DNA of 64,000 bases from Luzula sylvatica (taxonomy: Eukaryota > Streptophyta > Magnoliopsida > Poales > Juncaceae): contig OX326958.1 of the NCBI GenBank assembly GCA_946800325.1, positions 8,442,001-8,506,000 on the forward strand. The letters run 5' to 3'. The notes below the pieces were generated by a model. It was not told where the DNA came from, did not search any database, and saw only the letters and a list, made by a program, of their open reading frames with translations. The position numbers and the translations under genes were made by a program. Shown piece after piece: positions 33,890 to 47,248 of this stretch; position 1 is the first letter of the stretch, and the number at the start of each line of letters is the position of its first letter.

Positions 33890-36380
33890 TTAAGATTTGA
33901 TCCAATTATTTTTGCCAATAAATAGTAATGGGCCTTATCCATAGTAATTTGACTATCAATTTATAACTGTCACATAATTAGAGTGATAAATTTTGGAGGA
34001 TATGATTTAAAGTCTATCTCGATTAATTTATGGTTTAATTAATATATATATGCCATTAACAGAAGAAAAAAATGTTTACAATATATAGTTTTTTCCTTTT
34101 TCCTAATGAAAGAGAAATATAAGAAGTTGAATGAAGACATAAATCATAAATGGCATAAAAAAAAAGGAACTTCTTTACAATGATTTCAATCACTTGTGGA
34201 TTTGAATCTCAAATTTGACCGGAGAAAGCTTGAACATACCAAGATGCACATTTCATAATTAAAAATTCAATTGTGCTCCTCATGGTTTTTTTTATTTTTA
34301 AACAAAAGAACACATGATCATGCTTAACACTAAAGTTTCTTTTTTATTAAAAGGTATAATGATATATAATTTTCTTGCCATATTTTCAAATTTAACCTTG
34401 TCATACTGAATAATATCTATATATACACTTTATAATCTAACAAAAATAAAATTCATTTTGTTTAATTTCCAATCAGGGCGCCTCCCTCGAAACTTTTGCG
34501 CTTCAAAATTGTTGTCGAGTTGCTCAAACCCAGAAATTGCTCTTGCAATCCATACACCGCCAATTTCTCTCGTCATTCCTTTATTCATTTCGCAAATTCC
34601 TCAATTTTTGAATGATTGGTTCTCAATTTCTCTCGTCATTTTTGTGTTTATTTTCGATTTGTCAAAAAGCCTTCAAAATTATCGGACCGGTCCTCAATAT
34701 ACATATATATCTGTCCAAGATACATTTATGTAAGTCCCATATTGTTTTTTCTTTTGAATGTTAACAATATTTTTTAGACTATCTGTTATTAATTTTTTTT
34801 TGCCATTATCGATACGGGTCCAAATTTTTTAAACTTATTTCAGTGTAACGTGTTAGCGCCTGATTTAAAAGACGATACTGACATTTTCTTTAGTCGGCGA
34901 GGATTATCAAACCGTTAAATATGAAAAGTTTTGCGAGAATCAACTAGTTGCAATTAGAGTGATAAATTTTAAAGGATAATTCTTAAAATTTCACATTGGT
35001 TTACATTTATTTATGATTTTATTAATAGATGTATTTTACATTAAGAAAAATGTCAGCAATGTGTTGTTTTTCGTTTTTCTAATGATGGAAAGAGATAATT
35101 GTAAAGTAGTTGAATGATTATGAAGGCATAAAAAAATGGTAGCGCTATCTCATGAGCCAAAAAGAATTTTATTTTATTTTCTAACAAATGACTATTTTGT
35201 CCTCATTTATAATGTTTGTTATTTTGTGCTTTTATTTATTAATATTATTATTTTTCATAAGTTATACAAGGAAATTTTTATATAAAGAAAATTATAATCT
35301 CTTCAATTGCTAACATTCATAATATTTTACATACAACTTATACTATTCCTATTCCTATTGAATCAAAAAATTGAAAACCAATAAGAAAATTTAATACTAT
35401 TCTTTGCATGATACATAAAATCTAAAAAATTTCATAAGTTATTTTCTATGCATGATAATTGATAAGTTAGGATGAGTGCCACGAAAATTGTTAATATAGT
35501 TCTTAACAAGGCAATATTTCCTATCATTAAATTGTTAATATTTTTTTTACTCAATGATTATTTTCATATTATGGCAATGAATACTAATTATTAGGAACCA
35601 TTGTGTATACATTAATATTATGTCTTTCAATGTTCATACTGTTTGGAGGGTATTTCGGTCATTTATAATAAATTTTATTTTTAAATTTAGAACTATCCCA
35701 TTCTTATGCTTATCTTCTTACGAAACATCCTTAAGTTTCGGATTAAACAGAGATAACTCTATCTCCAAACAATGTTATTCTTACGCTATTCTTCTTCCTA
35801 ACGGAGCCGAGTGTATTTTGATTTATTTTATGTTACAATATTCATTGTCACGAGAGAAAATATGAATACCTTTACTCATTTATGTTTTTATATTGCTATA
35901 TTTTTTTTTATTAGGAATAATAATATTGTTTATGTACAAAATAATAAATAACAATCATCATGAATGAGAATAAAATAGTTATTTTTTGATTTTGTATTGG
36001 ATTATTCTTAATTAATCCACGTTAGTTCTTGCAACAATGTCACAAAAAAAAACTTATTTACAATATTTCAGATTGTTTGTTGTTGATATTAAATTGTACT
36101 ATTTTGTTACGATGATTTGAATTGCTTGTGGATTTAAATCTCAAATTTGACTGGAAAAAACTTAAACATGCCAAGATGCAAATTCCATAATTAAAAAATC
36201 AATTATGTTCATCATGGTTTAAAACAAAAAACATCACATGATCATGCTTAACACTAAACTTTCTTATTAAAAGATATATTGATATATAATTTATTGGCAT
36301 ATTTTCACATTTAACCTTGTCAAAAATAATAATATCCATACATACACCTTAATAAGGTTCATTTTGTTTAATTCCCCAGA
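33890..36380. repeat. Local duplicate segments, no gene
   Basis: Bases about 34180-34470 and 36120-36375 are copies of each other ('cttgtggattt.aatctcaaatttgac', 'acatgatcatgcttaacact', 'ttcattttgtttaatt'). Bases about 33970-34180 resemble 34940-35140 ('attagagtgataaattt', 'ggcataaaaaa'). This implies serial duplication of a unit of about 1-2 kb. The open frame at 34458-34733 (91 codons) shows no recognisable domain. I support no gene here. Confidence 0.6.
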
Positions 36381-36525
36381 CTTGAGAATTAAAAAGCTAA
36401 AATCTGTTTTTTGGTAAAGTACAACAATACATTAATTAAAAAAATTGATTATAAAATCTCATGAATCATTATCACTAACCCCACTAATCGCTAAACGGAT
36501 CCACGTTATAAGGAGAATTAATTGA

Positions 36526-36759
36526 TTAATCAGACACGTGGCAACATATTATTGGATGAATACTTGTGTTTCTCAACTCTTTAATGGTAGGTGATACATA
36601 TTGCATCATTATTTGATCCAAAGTCTCTATCGCATTATTTATCTCCAGTCCAATAGAACCGGAGACGTCAATTCCATTATAATTACTATTTTTTTGAGAC
36701 TGGAGCGGGATTAAAACAGAGGGGATCTTATCGCTTGCATCCATTCGTACATTGTACAT
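36526..36759 (-). CDS. Hypothetical 77-residue ORF
   Basis: A minus-strand frame starting MYNVRMDASDKIPSVLIPLQ and ending IICCHVSD. Composition is protein-like (NAIETLDQIMMQYVSPTIKE) and its codons are less AT-biased than the surroundings, but I recognise no family and see no introns joining it to anything else. It may be a lone exon of a dead or captured gene. Confidence 0.2.
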   Translation of the reverse strand: MYNVRMDASDKIPSVLIPLQSQKNSNYNGIDVSGSIGLEINNAIETLDQIMMQYVSPTIKELRNTSIHPIICCHVSD

Positions 36760-36764
36760 TTGTT

Positions 36765-38647
36765 AATTTTAGTATTTTACTAAATATTAACTTTATTTTT
36801 AATTAATCTATTGAGACTTGAAAGGAACTGATGGAAATATAGACAAAACAACCGTACGATAAATAATTATTCTTTCCTTTTTAAAAAAAAATAATAATCT
36901 TAGCTGGAACATCAATTTGTATTTTATTGTTGCAGCCTTGACGAAATTATATGCTCATTAATTCAAGTAATTATTATTATTATGCTTATTAAATTCAAAC
37001 CGAAAGAAAGTAAATCATACCATTTGAATAATTCGAAAGTTAAATGAAGACAAGGTCATAATGATTTAAGATATAGAAACGACAATATATTATTATATAT
37101 TAAAGAGTGAAAGATCTTGACATTTATTTCCGTAGACCATAAAACCTGTTCTTTTATGGAAATTACGTGCCACGACTTTTTGTGAGCACGCCGGGAGGCG
37201 TTCAGTTAAACATGAAAATGACACGTGACAATTTAATTTTTTCAATATTAGTTGTATTTGTTTACGCTAAACGCACCTTACACAAATGTATATATTTTTA
37301 TGCAAAAGATGTATACGTCAGAAAAATTAATAAAAAATAGTATTAATGTAAAAAGTTTATAACTTAAAATGTGTATCATACATACATAAAATATATTATG
37401 CATAGAAAAAAAATATGTATTACATTTAAAAACAATATATAATAGATCTAAAAAGTATATTATACATCTAAAAAAGTATACTATACATGTATAAATATAT
37501 GTTTTATATCGTATTTTAAAAAAATATAGCATACATCTAAAAGATATGAAATACATATACAAAAATAATACATAAAAATATATCATATCTACATAAAGGT
37601 ATATCATGCATACATATAAAAAAGAAAGGAAAACTTTTCAAAAACCCCCTAACTTTTCTGGAATTATGAAACCCCCCACCATCTTTTTAAATTCCCTAAA
37701 AATCCCTTTATATTTTATGCTTCCTCCAAAATCCCTTAGTATTTTTAGATTCCCTCAAAATTCCCTACCTTTTGTGTTATGATTTTGAAGATGATTGTTA
37801 TACCTTCCCCATAATTTTATTTTATAAATATTCATAATTTAATAAATAATAAATAATAAATAGATATTCAAATATAATATTAAAATACAAAAAATAAATA
37901 CTACATGGATATTAAAATATTATAAAAAATAATGCATAGATATTATTATAATAATACATAGATATTATAGTATTATAATAAATAATACATATATATTACA
38001 ATATCATTTTCCAATTTTTTCAACATATTTGTACAAAAAAAATTTGAAAAAAATTGTTGCTTAAATAATTTTTATTTCCACGATGTATTCCATTAACATA
38101 ATACAAATTAAAATCAAGATTTTAATTTAAAAATTCACATGATTTGAAATATATATATATATATATCCAAAGACATGATATATCTACAAAAAACATAAAT
38201 ATGGACGAGAGATGACGTGTGTTCATTATGCCAGTCAAACAAAAAAAATACCATATAATTTTCCATATTTATTATATACATACTTATATACTCATTAAAT
38301 ATGGGAATTTTTTTTGTACCAAGATCAAATAAGTTTGATATTTCTCAAAATAACCATCTCGATTTAGTTATCACATATAACACTCTCGATTTTTGTAAAA
38401 TCGAACTTGATATATTTCTCGACTTTCTTCCAAAAGCCGAGAGAGTTTCCATGACTTAGCCACAATTAACAAATATTTTGACTTTTGAAAAGTCGAGAAA
38501 TTATGTCTCTCCGGGCCATTGAAAGGCCAGCTGAAGGTGCGGAATTTACCAAGTTCGATTGTTGGGTGGAAAAGCTATTCAAAAATAACCGTTGAACCCT
38601 GCCTGAGGTCTATTAATACTCACACTCTATCGCATTCGTCATCCTCA

Positions 38648-38686
<39 letters not shown>

Positions 38687-39115
38687 CACACACACACACA
38701 CACACAAATATTACTTCTTCTCAAGGCATATTTTGAAAATATTTAGTTTTATTTGATATTAAACGTATTTATTTAAAAATTATAGTATAATATACAAAAT
38801 GACTATTTAAATTGTAGACTTGTTAATTTTACTATATCTTAAATGTATATTTTGATTAATTTATTGAGATTTGAAAGGAACTGATGGCAATATAGACAAA
38901 ACACATGTATGATAAATAATTATTCTTTTTGTTAATAATAATCTAGTTGGAACATCAATTTGTATTTTTTATGGTTGCAGCTTTGACGAAATTATATGCT
39001 CATTATAGTTGGAACAATAATATTTTTCTATGTTAAAAGAGTGACAGATCTTGACATTTACTTCTGGAGAACATAAGACCTATTCTTTGTGGAAAATATA
39101 TGCCACGACTTTTTG
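36765..39115. repeat. Duplicated segment pair flanking AT-rich DNA
   Basis: Bases about 36800-36965 and 37105-37180 match about 38845-39005 and 39035-39110 in the same order ('ttgaaaggaactgatgg.aatatagacaaaac', 'ggaacatcaatttgtatttt', 'agatcttgacattta', 'atgccacgactttttg'). Between them, 37290-37620 is a degenerate AT-rich motif array, and 37640-37800 has A/T and CCCC-containing text of dispersed-repeat type. A hairpin of TCGACTTTT/AAAAGTCGA type is at about 38478-38498. No gene. Confidence 0.6.
38649..38705. repeat. 36-base poly-C tract followed by (CA)n
   Basis: An uninterrupted run of C at 38649-38684 is followed by a (CA)n run to about 38704. Such a long C homopolymer is unusual in this AT-rich DNA, and its length may be inexact in the assembly. 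Confidence 0.95.
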
Positions 39116-39189
39116 ACTTTTGTGTTAGTTTTCATAATAGATCATTCAAAGTTTCAAACAAAAATGATAAATCCAAATAATGATATAAA

Positions 39190-40255
39190 TGTAATTTTGG
39201 TGAAATTAAAAAAGAAAACCCTAACTAATTTTAGAAAAAAAATCCTAAACCCTCTTCTATCAAACTTTTATTTTCATGTACCCTATAGGAATTAAAACTA
39301 AGCATAAATGATATTAACATTTTTCTTGACCAAAATATCCTTATGTTTTCGGTGATTCTATGGTAGGACCTTTTCAAAAAGATAATTTGAGCATTTTTAA
39401 TTAATTAGAATTTTTCTTTATATGTACGATACATTTTTCCTATTTTTCCTAACTTTAATTGATAAAAAACATACTTGAATATTATCATTAAATAGATCAA
39501 TTATCAAAATACCCTTTTAAAAAAGATCTACCATAAGAAAAAAGTTCTATCAGAGAATCACCCTTAAAAATATATTTTTGTTATTTTTTATTAATTTTAA
39601 GAAAATTCATAAATATTTATTAATAGGTAGTGATTTCAAAAAAAAAAAAAATTACATGTTGTGTTTATATAATTTTAATATTTTATTTATTATTTATGAA
39701 AAACTAATATCATATAATTATAAAATAAACACCTTGAAAGTATATTAATAGAAAATATCTGTTTAAACATATAGTTTTTTTTATTTTCATTCTCTTTTTA
39801 TATATTTTTTTTAATGGTTTCGTAATATTTTATTTTTTAAATATTTGCAAGGTGTTTTTTAAATATTGTTGTTCATATTATTATTATTTTATGTTAGTAT
39901 TTCAGAAAAAATATAAAATTCAAATATATATAATTTATGAAATATTAAAATTATATAAATATAACATATAATAAATATTTTTTAAATTATTATATACTAA
40001 AAAAAATTTAGGTATTTTTAAAATTAATAAAAAATAACAATTTATTTTATTTACTACGTATGTAAATAGAAGAGTATTTTGGTCACAAATTTTTTTGAAC
40101 ACCAATCATGGTTAGTTTTAACCCCATATATGGGGGTATTTGAAAATAAAAATTTGGTAGAGAATTTTTTTTGAAGTTTCCAAAAAATATAAGGGGTTTT
40201 TTACAATATCCACAAAAGTTAGGGTTTTTTTGAAAATTTCCCTATAATTTTTCAT
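39190..40255. mobile_element. AT-rich element with imperfect inverted ends (non-autonomous, MULE-like?)
   Basis: The left end (about 39200-39355: AAACCCTAACTAATTTTAG.., TCTATCAAACTTTTATTTTC, TTGACCAAAATATCC) is mirrored in reverse complement by about 40060-40250 (AAACCCTAACTTTTGTGGAT.., TCTACCAAATTTTTATTTTC, GTGACCAAAATACTC). The inner part (39560-39900) is similar to 22.14-22.50 kb, so the family is dispersed. No ORF; I did not find a target duplication, so the class is uncertain. Confidence 0.5.
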
Positions 40256-41264
40256 ATTCATTATTTTCATACTTGTTAAATATAGGAAATGTTTCTTCCC
40301 AAGATAAAATTGTAAGACAATATGCAAAATGACTATTATTTATTCACCGCACATTGTATTATTGGATGAAAACTCGATCATTTATGCGGGTCTACTATTC
40401 GTGGGTTCAAATTTTTTCATATTTTCAAAATTGTAGATTTTTGCTCAAACCTAAATACACCTTTGTCGTGTCGAATACGTTGGGATTCATGGTTGTTAAA
40501 ATCATGATTGAGTCGTAGAATCTTACGATTCTGCAATTGTAACTTCACAAATAATTTGAGCCATACATAAAATCTAAATTTTGTAGAATTATGATAAAAT
40601 CTCGATTCAAGACGTAGAATTAGATATAATATCATATATTTACAATTTTACAGTTCCACTTCAATAACTCACAAAACATTTAATTTTCTAGAGAATTATG
40701 GTCCTAGATCTAAATAAATAATTTGAAACACAAAATGAAATATTGACATATTATAATATAAGTAATCATGAATAATAACAAAAATGTTTTTTTTTTCGTT
40801 GATATTTAAAGTTATGCTCAAATAACACCGAAAATCTTTCTTTTATCAAAATTCATGCTCATAGTTGATCAAAATTCATGCTCATCGTAATATAAGGGAT
40901 GGGCGGATTAACGAAATAAAATTATATTTTTTCGTTGCGAAGATTAAATATAAAAATTCACACTATAATAATAATAAAAAACACTTGACCATTTCATAAA
41001 TATATTACTTTTCGAATATTTTGAAAGTTGGTAACCGTTCCGATCCCTATTAAGATTGGTCTCTTTGATAATTGCGTACAGTGACGGAAGCCCAAGTACT
41101 GTCGAACCGGTCCACCAGCAATGAACCCGGGCCCATACATATTAGGTAAGAAAGAACCGACCGAGTCAGAACTATCCGCGCGCTATTTAAATATTAAATT
41201 TTCCACTCACTAACGTGGCATCTTCCCATTGGCCAACATTGAAATAGTCAAAGTCACCGCTCCT
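40256..41264. other. Intergenic DNA upstream of 4CL
   Basis: AT-rich up to about 41050, then GC-richer text begins (GACGGAAGCCCAAGTACTGTC, CCGGTCCACCAGC), probably the distal 4CL promoter. TATTTAAATATT is at about 41184-41195. No gene seen. Confidence 0.45.
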
Positions 41265-41352
41265 CTTTTTACCAAACAAGCAGATAGCTGTTTATCCAAT
41301 AACCCCTCCAGTCGAATGTTAACTGGAGATAATATTACTTTTTTTTATTAAA
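41265..41352 (+). promoter_or_regulatory. Putative 4CL proximal promoter
   Basis: ACCAAAC (about 41270-41276) fits the AC-element consensus ACC(A/T)A(A/C)(C/T), bound by R2R3-MYB factors that switch on phenylpropanoid genes, and ACCTAC is at about 41359. A TATA-like TATTAAA lies at 41346-41352, about 215 bases before the start codon. These are short words, so the assignment is tentative. Confidence 0.35.
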
Positions 41353-41564
41353 GCAGAAACCTACTTTGTTAATTAAGAAATGGAGAGAATGAACTCTCAC
41401 TCAAAATTTTCACCAAAGTCCCCACATTCTTCCTATATTACTCCCTCTCCCCCCCACATTTCTTCGTTTCAGGTAGGAGCAACCATCATTACCGGTGAAG
41501 TGCCCACCATCTCCACCAATTCAAATTCAAATTTCGAAAATCTCAAATTCGAAATCCTTCAAAC

Positions 41565-44500
41565 ATGGGATCCATTCAACAAGAGGAGATAATCTTCAAG
41601 TCGAAACTTCCCGACATAGTGATCTCGAACGAAATGCCTCTTCACTCCTACTGTTTCGAGAACATTTCTCAGTTTACTAATCGACCTTGCTTGATCGACG
41701 GAGCTACTGACAAGATCTACACCTATGCCGAAGTCGACCTCCTCTCTCGTCGCGTTGCTGTCAATCTCGCGAAATTAGGCCTCACTCAGGGCAAAGTCGT
41801 CATGAATCTCCTCCGAAACTCTGCTGAATTCGTTTTCACCTTTCTGGCAGCGTCGAGACTCGGCGCAATCACTACAACAGCCAATCCGTTTCTGACACCT
41901 GGCGAGATTAAGAAACAACTGATAGCTTCCGGCGCCGACCTGGTGGTTACTGAGGCCTGTGCGGTGGATAAGGTTAGAGATCTGGTAAAGGATAAAGGGA
42001 TAACGATTATCACGATTGATGAGAAGTTTGAGGATTGTTTGTATTTTGCGGATCTGTTGGAAGGAGAGGTGGAGGAGGCGGAGCAGGTGGAGATAAACGC
42101 CGATGATGTCGTGGCGCTGCCGTACAGTTCAGGCACCACCGGTTTGCCGAAGGGAGTTATGCTCACCCATAGGAGTCTCATCACCAGTGTCGCTCAAATG
42201 GTTAGTAAATAGAAGTAATTATGGCAGGTGGTTTATTAATTTTAAATTTTTGTTCTGAATTTCATTAAAATTTTGGAAACGATCGCTCTCTTTCTTTTTT
42301 CTGTGCCTACAACAGTTTGTTTTTTTTGACTGTTAGTTCTGGATATTTTTTTTGGATAAAATCCCCCATTTATTGTTAATTTACAAAACTTCATAACCGT
42401 TTCTTAAAAAGTTAATATTTCATCCGTTCTTCCACCTTCGTGATCGTTTGTTTATTTTCATAATTTTGTACCTTTTTTTAAGTCAACGATTATTTTGCAA
42501 ATATCCCCGTAATTTCTAGAATTGGAATAAAGTACAGTAGATCGCACTATCAGACAAAGAAATTGCATGATATTTTATTTGTTTATTTTTCATGTTTTAT
42601 GGGACCAACGGTCTGAACCAAGAGTGTGATGTTCACGCAACGGATTTCTCGAGAATTTAAATTTGTGCCTCGAGTTTTGTACTTTATCCTCTCCACTTTA
42701 TCTTAAATTAGATAACCACCCTTTCTGTTTATTTATATTCGTATACCTGCTTTTTTGAGATATTTTTGTTGTTAATTACCTTGGATTTCAGTGATAAAAG
42801 TTTGCAAAGAAGTTTTTTAGTAGTTTGGAAACTTTTTTTGGGTATTTATGTAAATTAATTATTCTTTGTTCCCCACAGTAAAGCTTGACAAGACACTTAA
42901 ATTTTCCTTGGACTTTCCTTCTTCTAGATACATACCTAATATTATATTTGCATTTATACAAACACACACATGCAAACTTGAATTATATTATTTCTTTTAC
43001 GTATCACATAATTACTATTTTTTTTTAAATTAAAAAAATCAATTAATTAATTTTTTTTTTTAATTTTCCAGGTGGACGGAGAAAACCCGAATTTATATTT
43101 CAGCGAGGCAGACGTTCTGCTTTGTCTGCTTCCAATGTTTCACATCTACTCCCTTCACTCGATCCTACTCTCGGGAATGCGTGTAGGGGCATCCATTGTA
43201 ATAATGAAGAAGTTCGAACTGGTGGCCATGATGGAACTGGTACAGAAGTACAAGGTGACTGTCGCCCCGTTCGTACCGCCAATTGTAATTGAGGTGGCGA
43301 AGAGTTCGGGAGTCGAGAAGTACGATTTGTCTTCTATTCGTATTGTTATGTCTGGCGCTGCTCCCATGGGAAAAGATATTCAGGATGCGTTCAGATCCAG
43401 AGTTCCCAATGCGTTTCTCGGCCAGGTCAGACAATTTCATATTTTATTTTTTAATATTAATATTGATATTAATATTAATATTAATATTAATATTGATATT
43501 AATATTAATATTAAGGGGAGTTCTATCATACACCTTTTTAAAAGAGTATTTAGAAGGGTGTATTCATAAATTTTATTTTTTATGAATATTTGTTCTTTCA
43601 TGAACAATTCAAATTTTCTATTTAGCCTCTAGTTTATTGATAAATGCATTTCAAAAATTACCTTAAATAGTTATTAATTAATAATTACTTAAATTATCCT
43701 TGAAAATGGATGTATCATAAGCAAAAATGATGTATGATAAAACTCCTCTAATATTAAATTAATATAACAACATAAATGACTTGCTTGATCCATACGTGGG
43801 TCGAAATGTATGTACAAGTTTTTGAAAGACTATTTGTGATATTTTGATCTTTTATAGGGGATGTGTGAAATTATTCCTACTAACAAATGTACTTAAAAAT
43901 GTTTGGTCTGAGTGGGTCCAAAGACAAGGAATGAAAAACTAATATAATAAAGAGCTTATATATGAAGTCCCCACAATGTCTTGGAAATTTCTCCCCAAAT
44001 AGTAATTCATGGTTAATCCATGGATTAGTATTTTGGATTAACGATTAATTCATGATTATTAAAATTTTAATATATAATTAAGGTCCATATCAATTGATGA
44101 TTAATTCGAAGTAATTAAAAATAAATAATTATGAATTAATCGTTAATTCAAAATATTAATCCATGGATTAACCATGGATTACTATTTGGGGGAAAAATTC
44201 AAGACATTTTGGGGGCAAAGTAAAATTTCCCTATAATAAACTATGTGGAGATGTACGTACTCCTCTTTAAATGGAGAGAATCTTAAATATGAACTCTCCA
44301 TTAGAATCATGGTCCAGTACATTCTAATTTTTCAGTGAGAAGTGGCTATCAAGTAAAAAAAGTAGGGTCCATTTTTTCATTCGACTTTGAAGATACAAAT
44401 TAGAGAAAATGTCAATTTTAACTCAAATTCTTCCAAATTGGTCCGAATCGTGACGACTTTTCAATTGAAAACGACTAAAACTATTATAAATGGATTTAAT

Positions 44501-47248
44501 TTGTGGATAGAATGTAGAATTAAATGTCAATTAATTCTTCCACAATATTTTAGATAATTGCGGATAAACACCTGTTTATTTCAATATATCTAAATTTTGC
44601 TACTTTATACTTGCTATAAATTATCATATTTTGATAATTAAAAGCCTCTCCAATTTTAGGAAAATGGAGACGTCCATTGATACCGACAGCTCTTAACACA
44701 ACAATTCATTCAAAACATTTTGCCCTTTTGCTAGACATCTAGTTTATCGTACTTTTAATTAATTTATGATTTATGATTTTCTACATTTAATATATATGCA
44801 AGTGTCTATACATATACACATAATGATTGCCACAGAAGATCACAAGTAAGTTAGTGAGGTAAACACGAAGTAGCTCTCATGAATTGGTTGCTTTTTTTTT
44901 GTATGGGGGCAGGTCACCAACATCTTAACTACTTATCAAGTTATCATGTCAATTTTACAAAAAACCCTTCATTTATATAAAATTATATATTGATCCTCAT
45001 AATTTGGCAGGGTTATGGAATGACCGAGGCGGGACCGGTATTGTCGATGTGCCTCGGTTTCGCGAAAGAGCCTTTCGAGGCTAAATCAGGGGCTTGCGGA
45101 ACCGTAGTTAGAAATGCAGATATGAAAGTTATTGATCTCGAGTCAGGAGTCTCTCTGGGACGCAACGTGTCTGGCGAGATTTGTATAAGAGGACAACAAA
45201 TCATGAAAGGTAAAATAATAATAATAAATTACTTACATTAATAATTCTTTGAGTAGTTATTATCTACAATCATTTAAAGTTGCTCAACTACCATATGATA
45301 ATATCTTTATAGAACAAAAAAATGCTTCTATATAAAGCAATTATATTTGGAATATTCGAAAATGATATTCTTGTGATTATTTGTTTTAGGGATTTAGTTG
45401 TTTAATGCTTTGAGTAATTATAAATAACATACAGAGCCAACCAACCAATTATCATAGTTTGCTTGGTAAATAATGCCAACGTGCCCCCCTACAGGCGTTA
45501 TGATTTTATGAACCAAATTTGACTATGATTAGGATATTTATATTTATTATTCTATATGGAATAAATAAAAAAAAATTTTCCTTAAATTTACATTTATTTT
45601 TTGTTTTCATTTTTTTATTCAACAATGTAGCATGTGGACTCAGTTTGTTATGAGTTGTGAATTTCTAGGCTGTGCCCAATAATTTGAAGTCAAACACCAC
45701 ACCACTCATTAGATTCTAAACAAGTGAAATAAATAAAATACATAATTAGTGAATATTATTGGTCGAATTCCCAAGTTGGCCACATGTTTACAGATCTTCT
45801 GGAATACCGTATCCGTAAGGACAGATCAATGTACGTGGTCTCCATTTCGTAATTAAATGGAGAGGACCTAAACAATTAAATATCATATATTGATTAGTTT
45901 GACTAGTCCAGAGAAAATTCAATGAAACCTTAATTACCTCAATTAATTAATCTCCATTTCATCCACGTCACTTCGAAAATAAATTAATTAACCAATAAAA
46001 ATGAAATAAATGAAATAATTTGTTTGATTTTTTCTAAATGAATAGGTTATTTGAACGACCCCGAAGCGACGATAAACACGATAGACAAGGATGGATGGTT
46101 ACATACAGGAGATATTGGTTTTGTTGACGATAATGACGAAATATTTATAGTAGATCGATTAAAGGAAATTATCAAATATAAGGGATTTCAAGTTGCTCCC
46201 GCTGAACTCGAAGCTCTTCTTATTGCTCACCCCAATATCGCTGATGCTGCTATCGTTCCGTAATCTCTCTCTCTCTCTCTAAAAAGCAAAAATTAGTAAT
46301 AATTTTAACGCATAGTTACAAAAATCTAATCAAAAGGACACCCATCAAATTATAATGCTTTACGTTTTGTAGGGACATTCATGATATTTTACGTTTTGTA
46401 GGGATATACGTGAAATTGTGTGATTTTGTAGGGATACATATGAAATTTGGCTTATTTATTTATTTTTTTGGTGAGATTGGAAAAACTAAGAGGGAAATTG
46501 GGGATGCTAAGTTAGTTTTATATTTTACTTACCACAACAGCACGTTTGGCTTATCATCTACAAGTGAGATTGGAAAATCTAGGGGGAAATTTTGGGGGCT
46601 TGATATTTTCGAAGTCAATGAGAAAGAATTTGGAATCAAAATCAAAATCTTTTTCTTTCAGTAGAGCTAGCATAGCCCTTAAATTAGCATAACAAAAATA
46701 TAAAGACAAACACTAGAGAAAAGCATGCCAAGCATTTTAGGACCACTACTTTACTTCAAGTTGAATAATGCGCAAAAAAAGAACCTAATAAAGAAGCAAA
46801 CTAAAATCTATAATTTGGCTCTAGTTAAAATTAAAAAAGATAGATTTGATTATGTAGGAGAATTATCAACTATTTTACAAAACAAAAATGGTTATTTAAT
46901 ATTTAATTTTACTAATTTACTGGTACAGATTGAATGATGTTGTAGCCGGTGAAATACCAGTCGCATATGTGGTACGTACCAAAGACTCGGAAATAACCGA
47001 AGAAGAAATCAAGCAATACATTTCGAAACAGGTTTTTTTCTTTTTTTTGTAAAAATTCTCTATATTACTTTTCATTCTCATTTTCTTAAAAAATATGAAT
47101 AAATTTGAAACTTTTTGAAATAAAAAAACAGGTGGTATTTTATAAGAGGGTTGGCAAGGTGTTTTTCATCGATGCCATTCCCAAAGCGCCATCTGGCAAA
47201 ATCCTACGAAGGACTTTGAAAGAACAATTAAACGCCAAATCATCGTAA
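41565..47248 (+). CDS. 4CL: 4-coumarate:CoA ligase (4CL)
   Basis: Six exons join in frame: 41565-42200, 43072-43425, 45011-45209, 46046-46259, 46929-47031 and 47132-47248, all GT..AG, giving 540 residues (usual for 4CL). The enzyme adenylates 4-coumarate and related cinnamic acids with ATP and transfers them to CoA, feeding lignin and flavonoid synthesis in the cytosol. Evidence: adenylate-forming box [12 protein letters not shown] at 188-198, [13 protein letters not shown] at 331-343, box II GEICIRG at 385-391, [29 protein letters not shown], and the C-terminal catalytic PSGKILRR (Lys 525). All key motifs are intact. The start (aaacATGGGA) has a strong context. An upstream ATG at 41380 opens a 70-codon frame that overlaps this start out of frame. 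Intron 2 contains an (ATTAAT)n run and a MITE. 4CL subclass cannot be decided by eye, and 4CL-like acyl-CoA synthetases are the main alternative. Confidence 0.93.
43448..43515. repeat. (ATTAAT)n-type simple repeat in 4CL intron 2
   Basis: About 68 bases of ATTAATATTAAT/ATTGAT repeats near the 5' end of intron 2. Confidence 0.9.
43965..44221. mobile_element. MITE in 4CL intron 2
   Basis: The left arm (about 43965-44060, CCCCACAATGTCTTGG.., CCCCAAATAGTAATTCATGG, GATTAACGATTAATTCATGA) is answered in reverse complement by about 44130-44220 (TATGAATTAATCGTTAATTC, ACCATGGATTACTATTTGGGG, AAGACATTTTGGGG). The arms of about 95 bases enclose a core of about 70 bases. It is non-coding and would form a long hairpin in the pre-mRNA. 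Confidence 0.8.

Noticed and set aside
34458..34733. 91-codon plus-strand ORF
   Set aside because: No recognisable domain, located in duplicated AT-rich DNA, and its duplicate at 36.3 kb is not open in the same way.
40380..40420. tRNA-like GGGTTCAAAT box
   Set aside because: No matching A box, acceptor stem or anticodon arm could be built around it.
41786..42184. 132-codon minus-strand frame under 4CL exon 1
   Set aside because: It is antisense shadow of a well supported 4CL exon with all family motifs on the plus strand.
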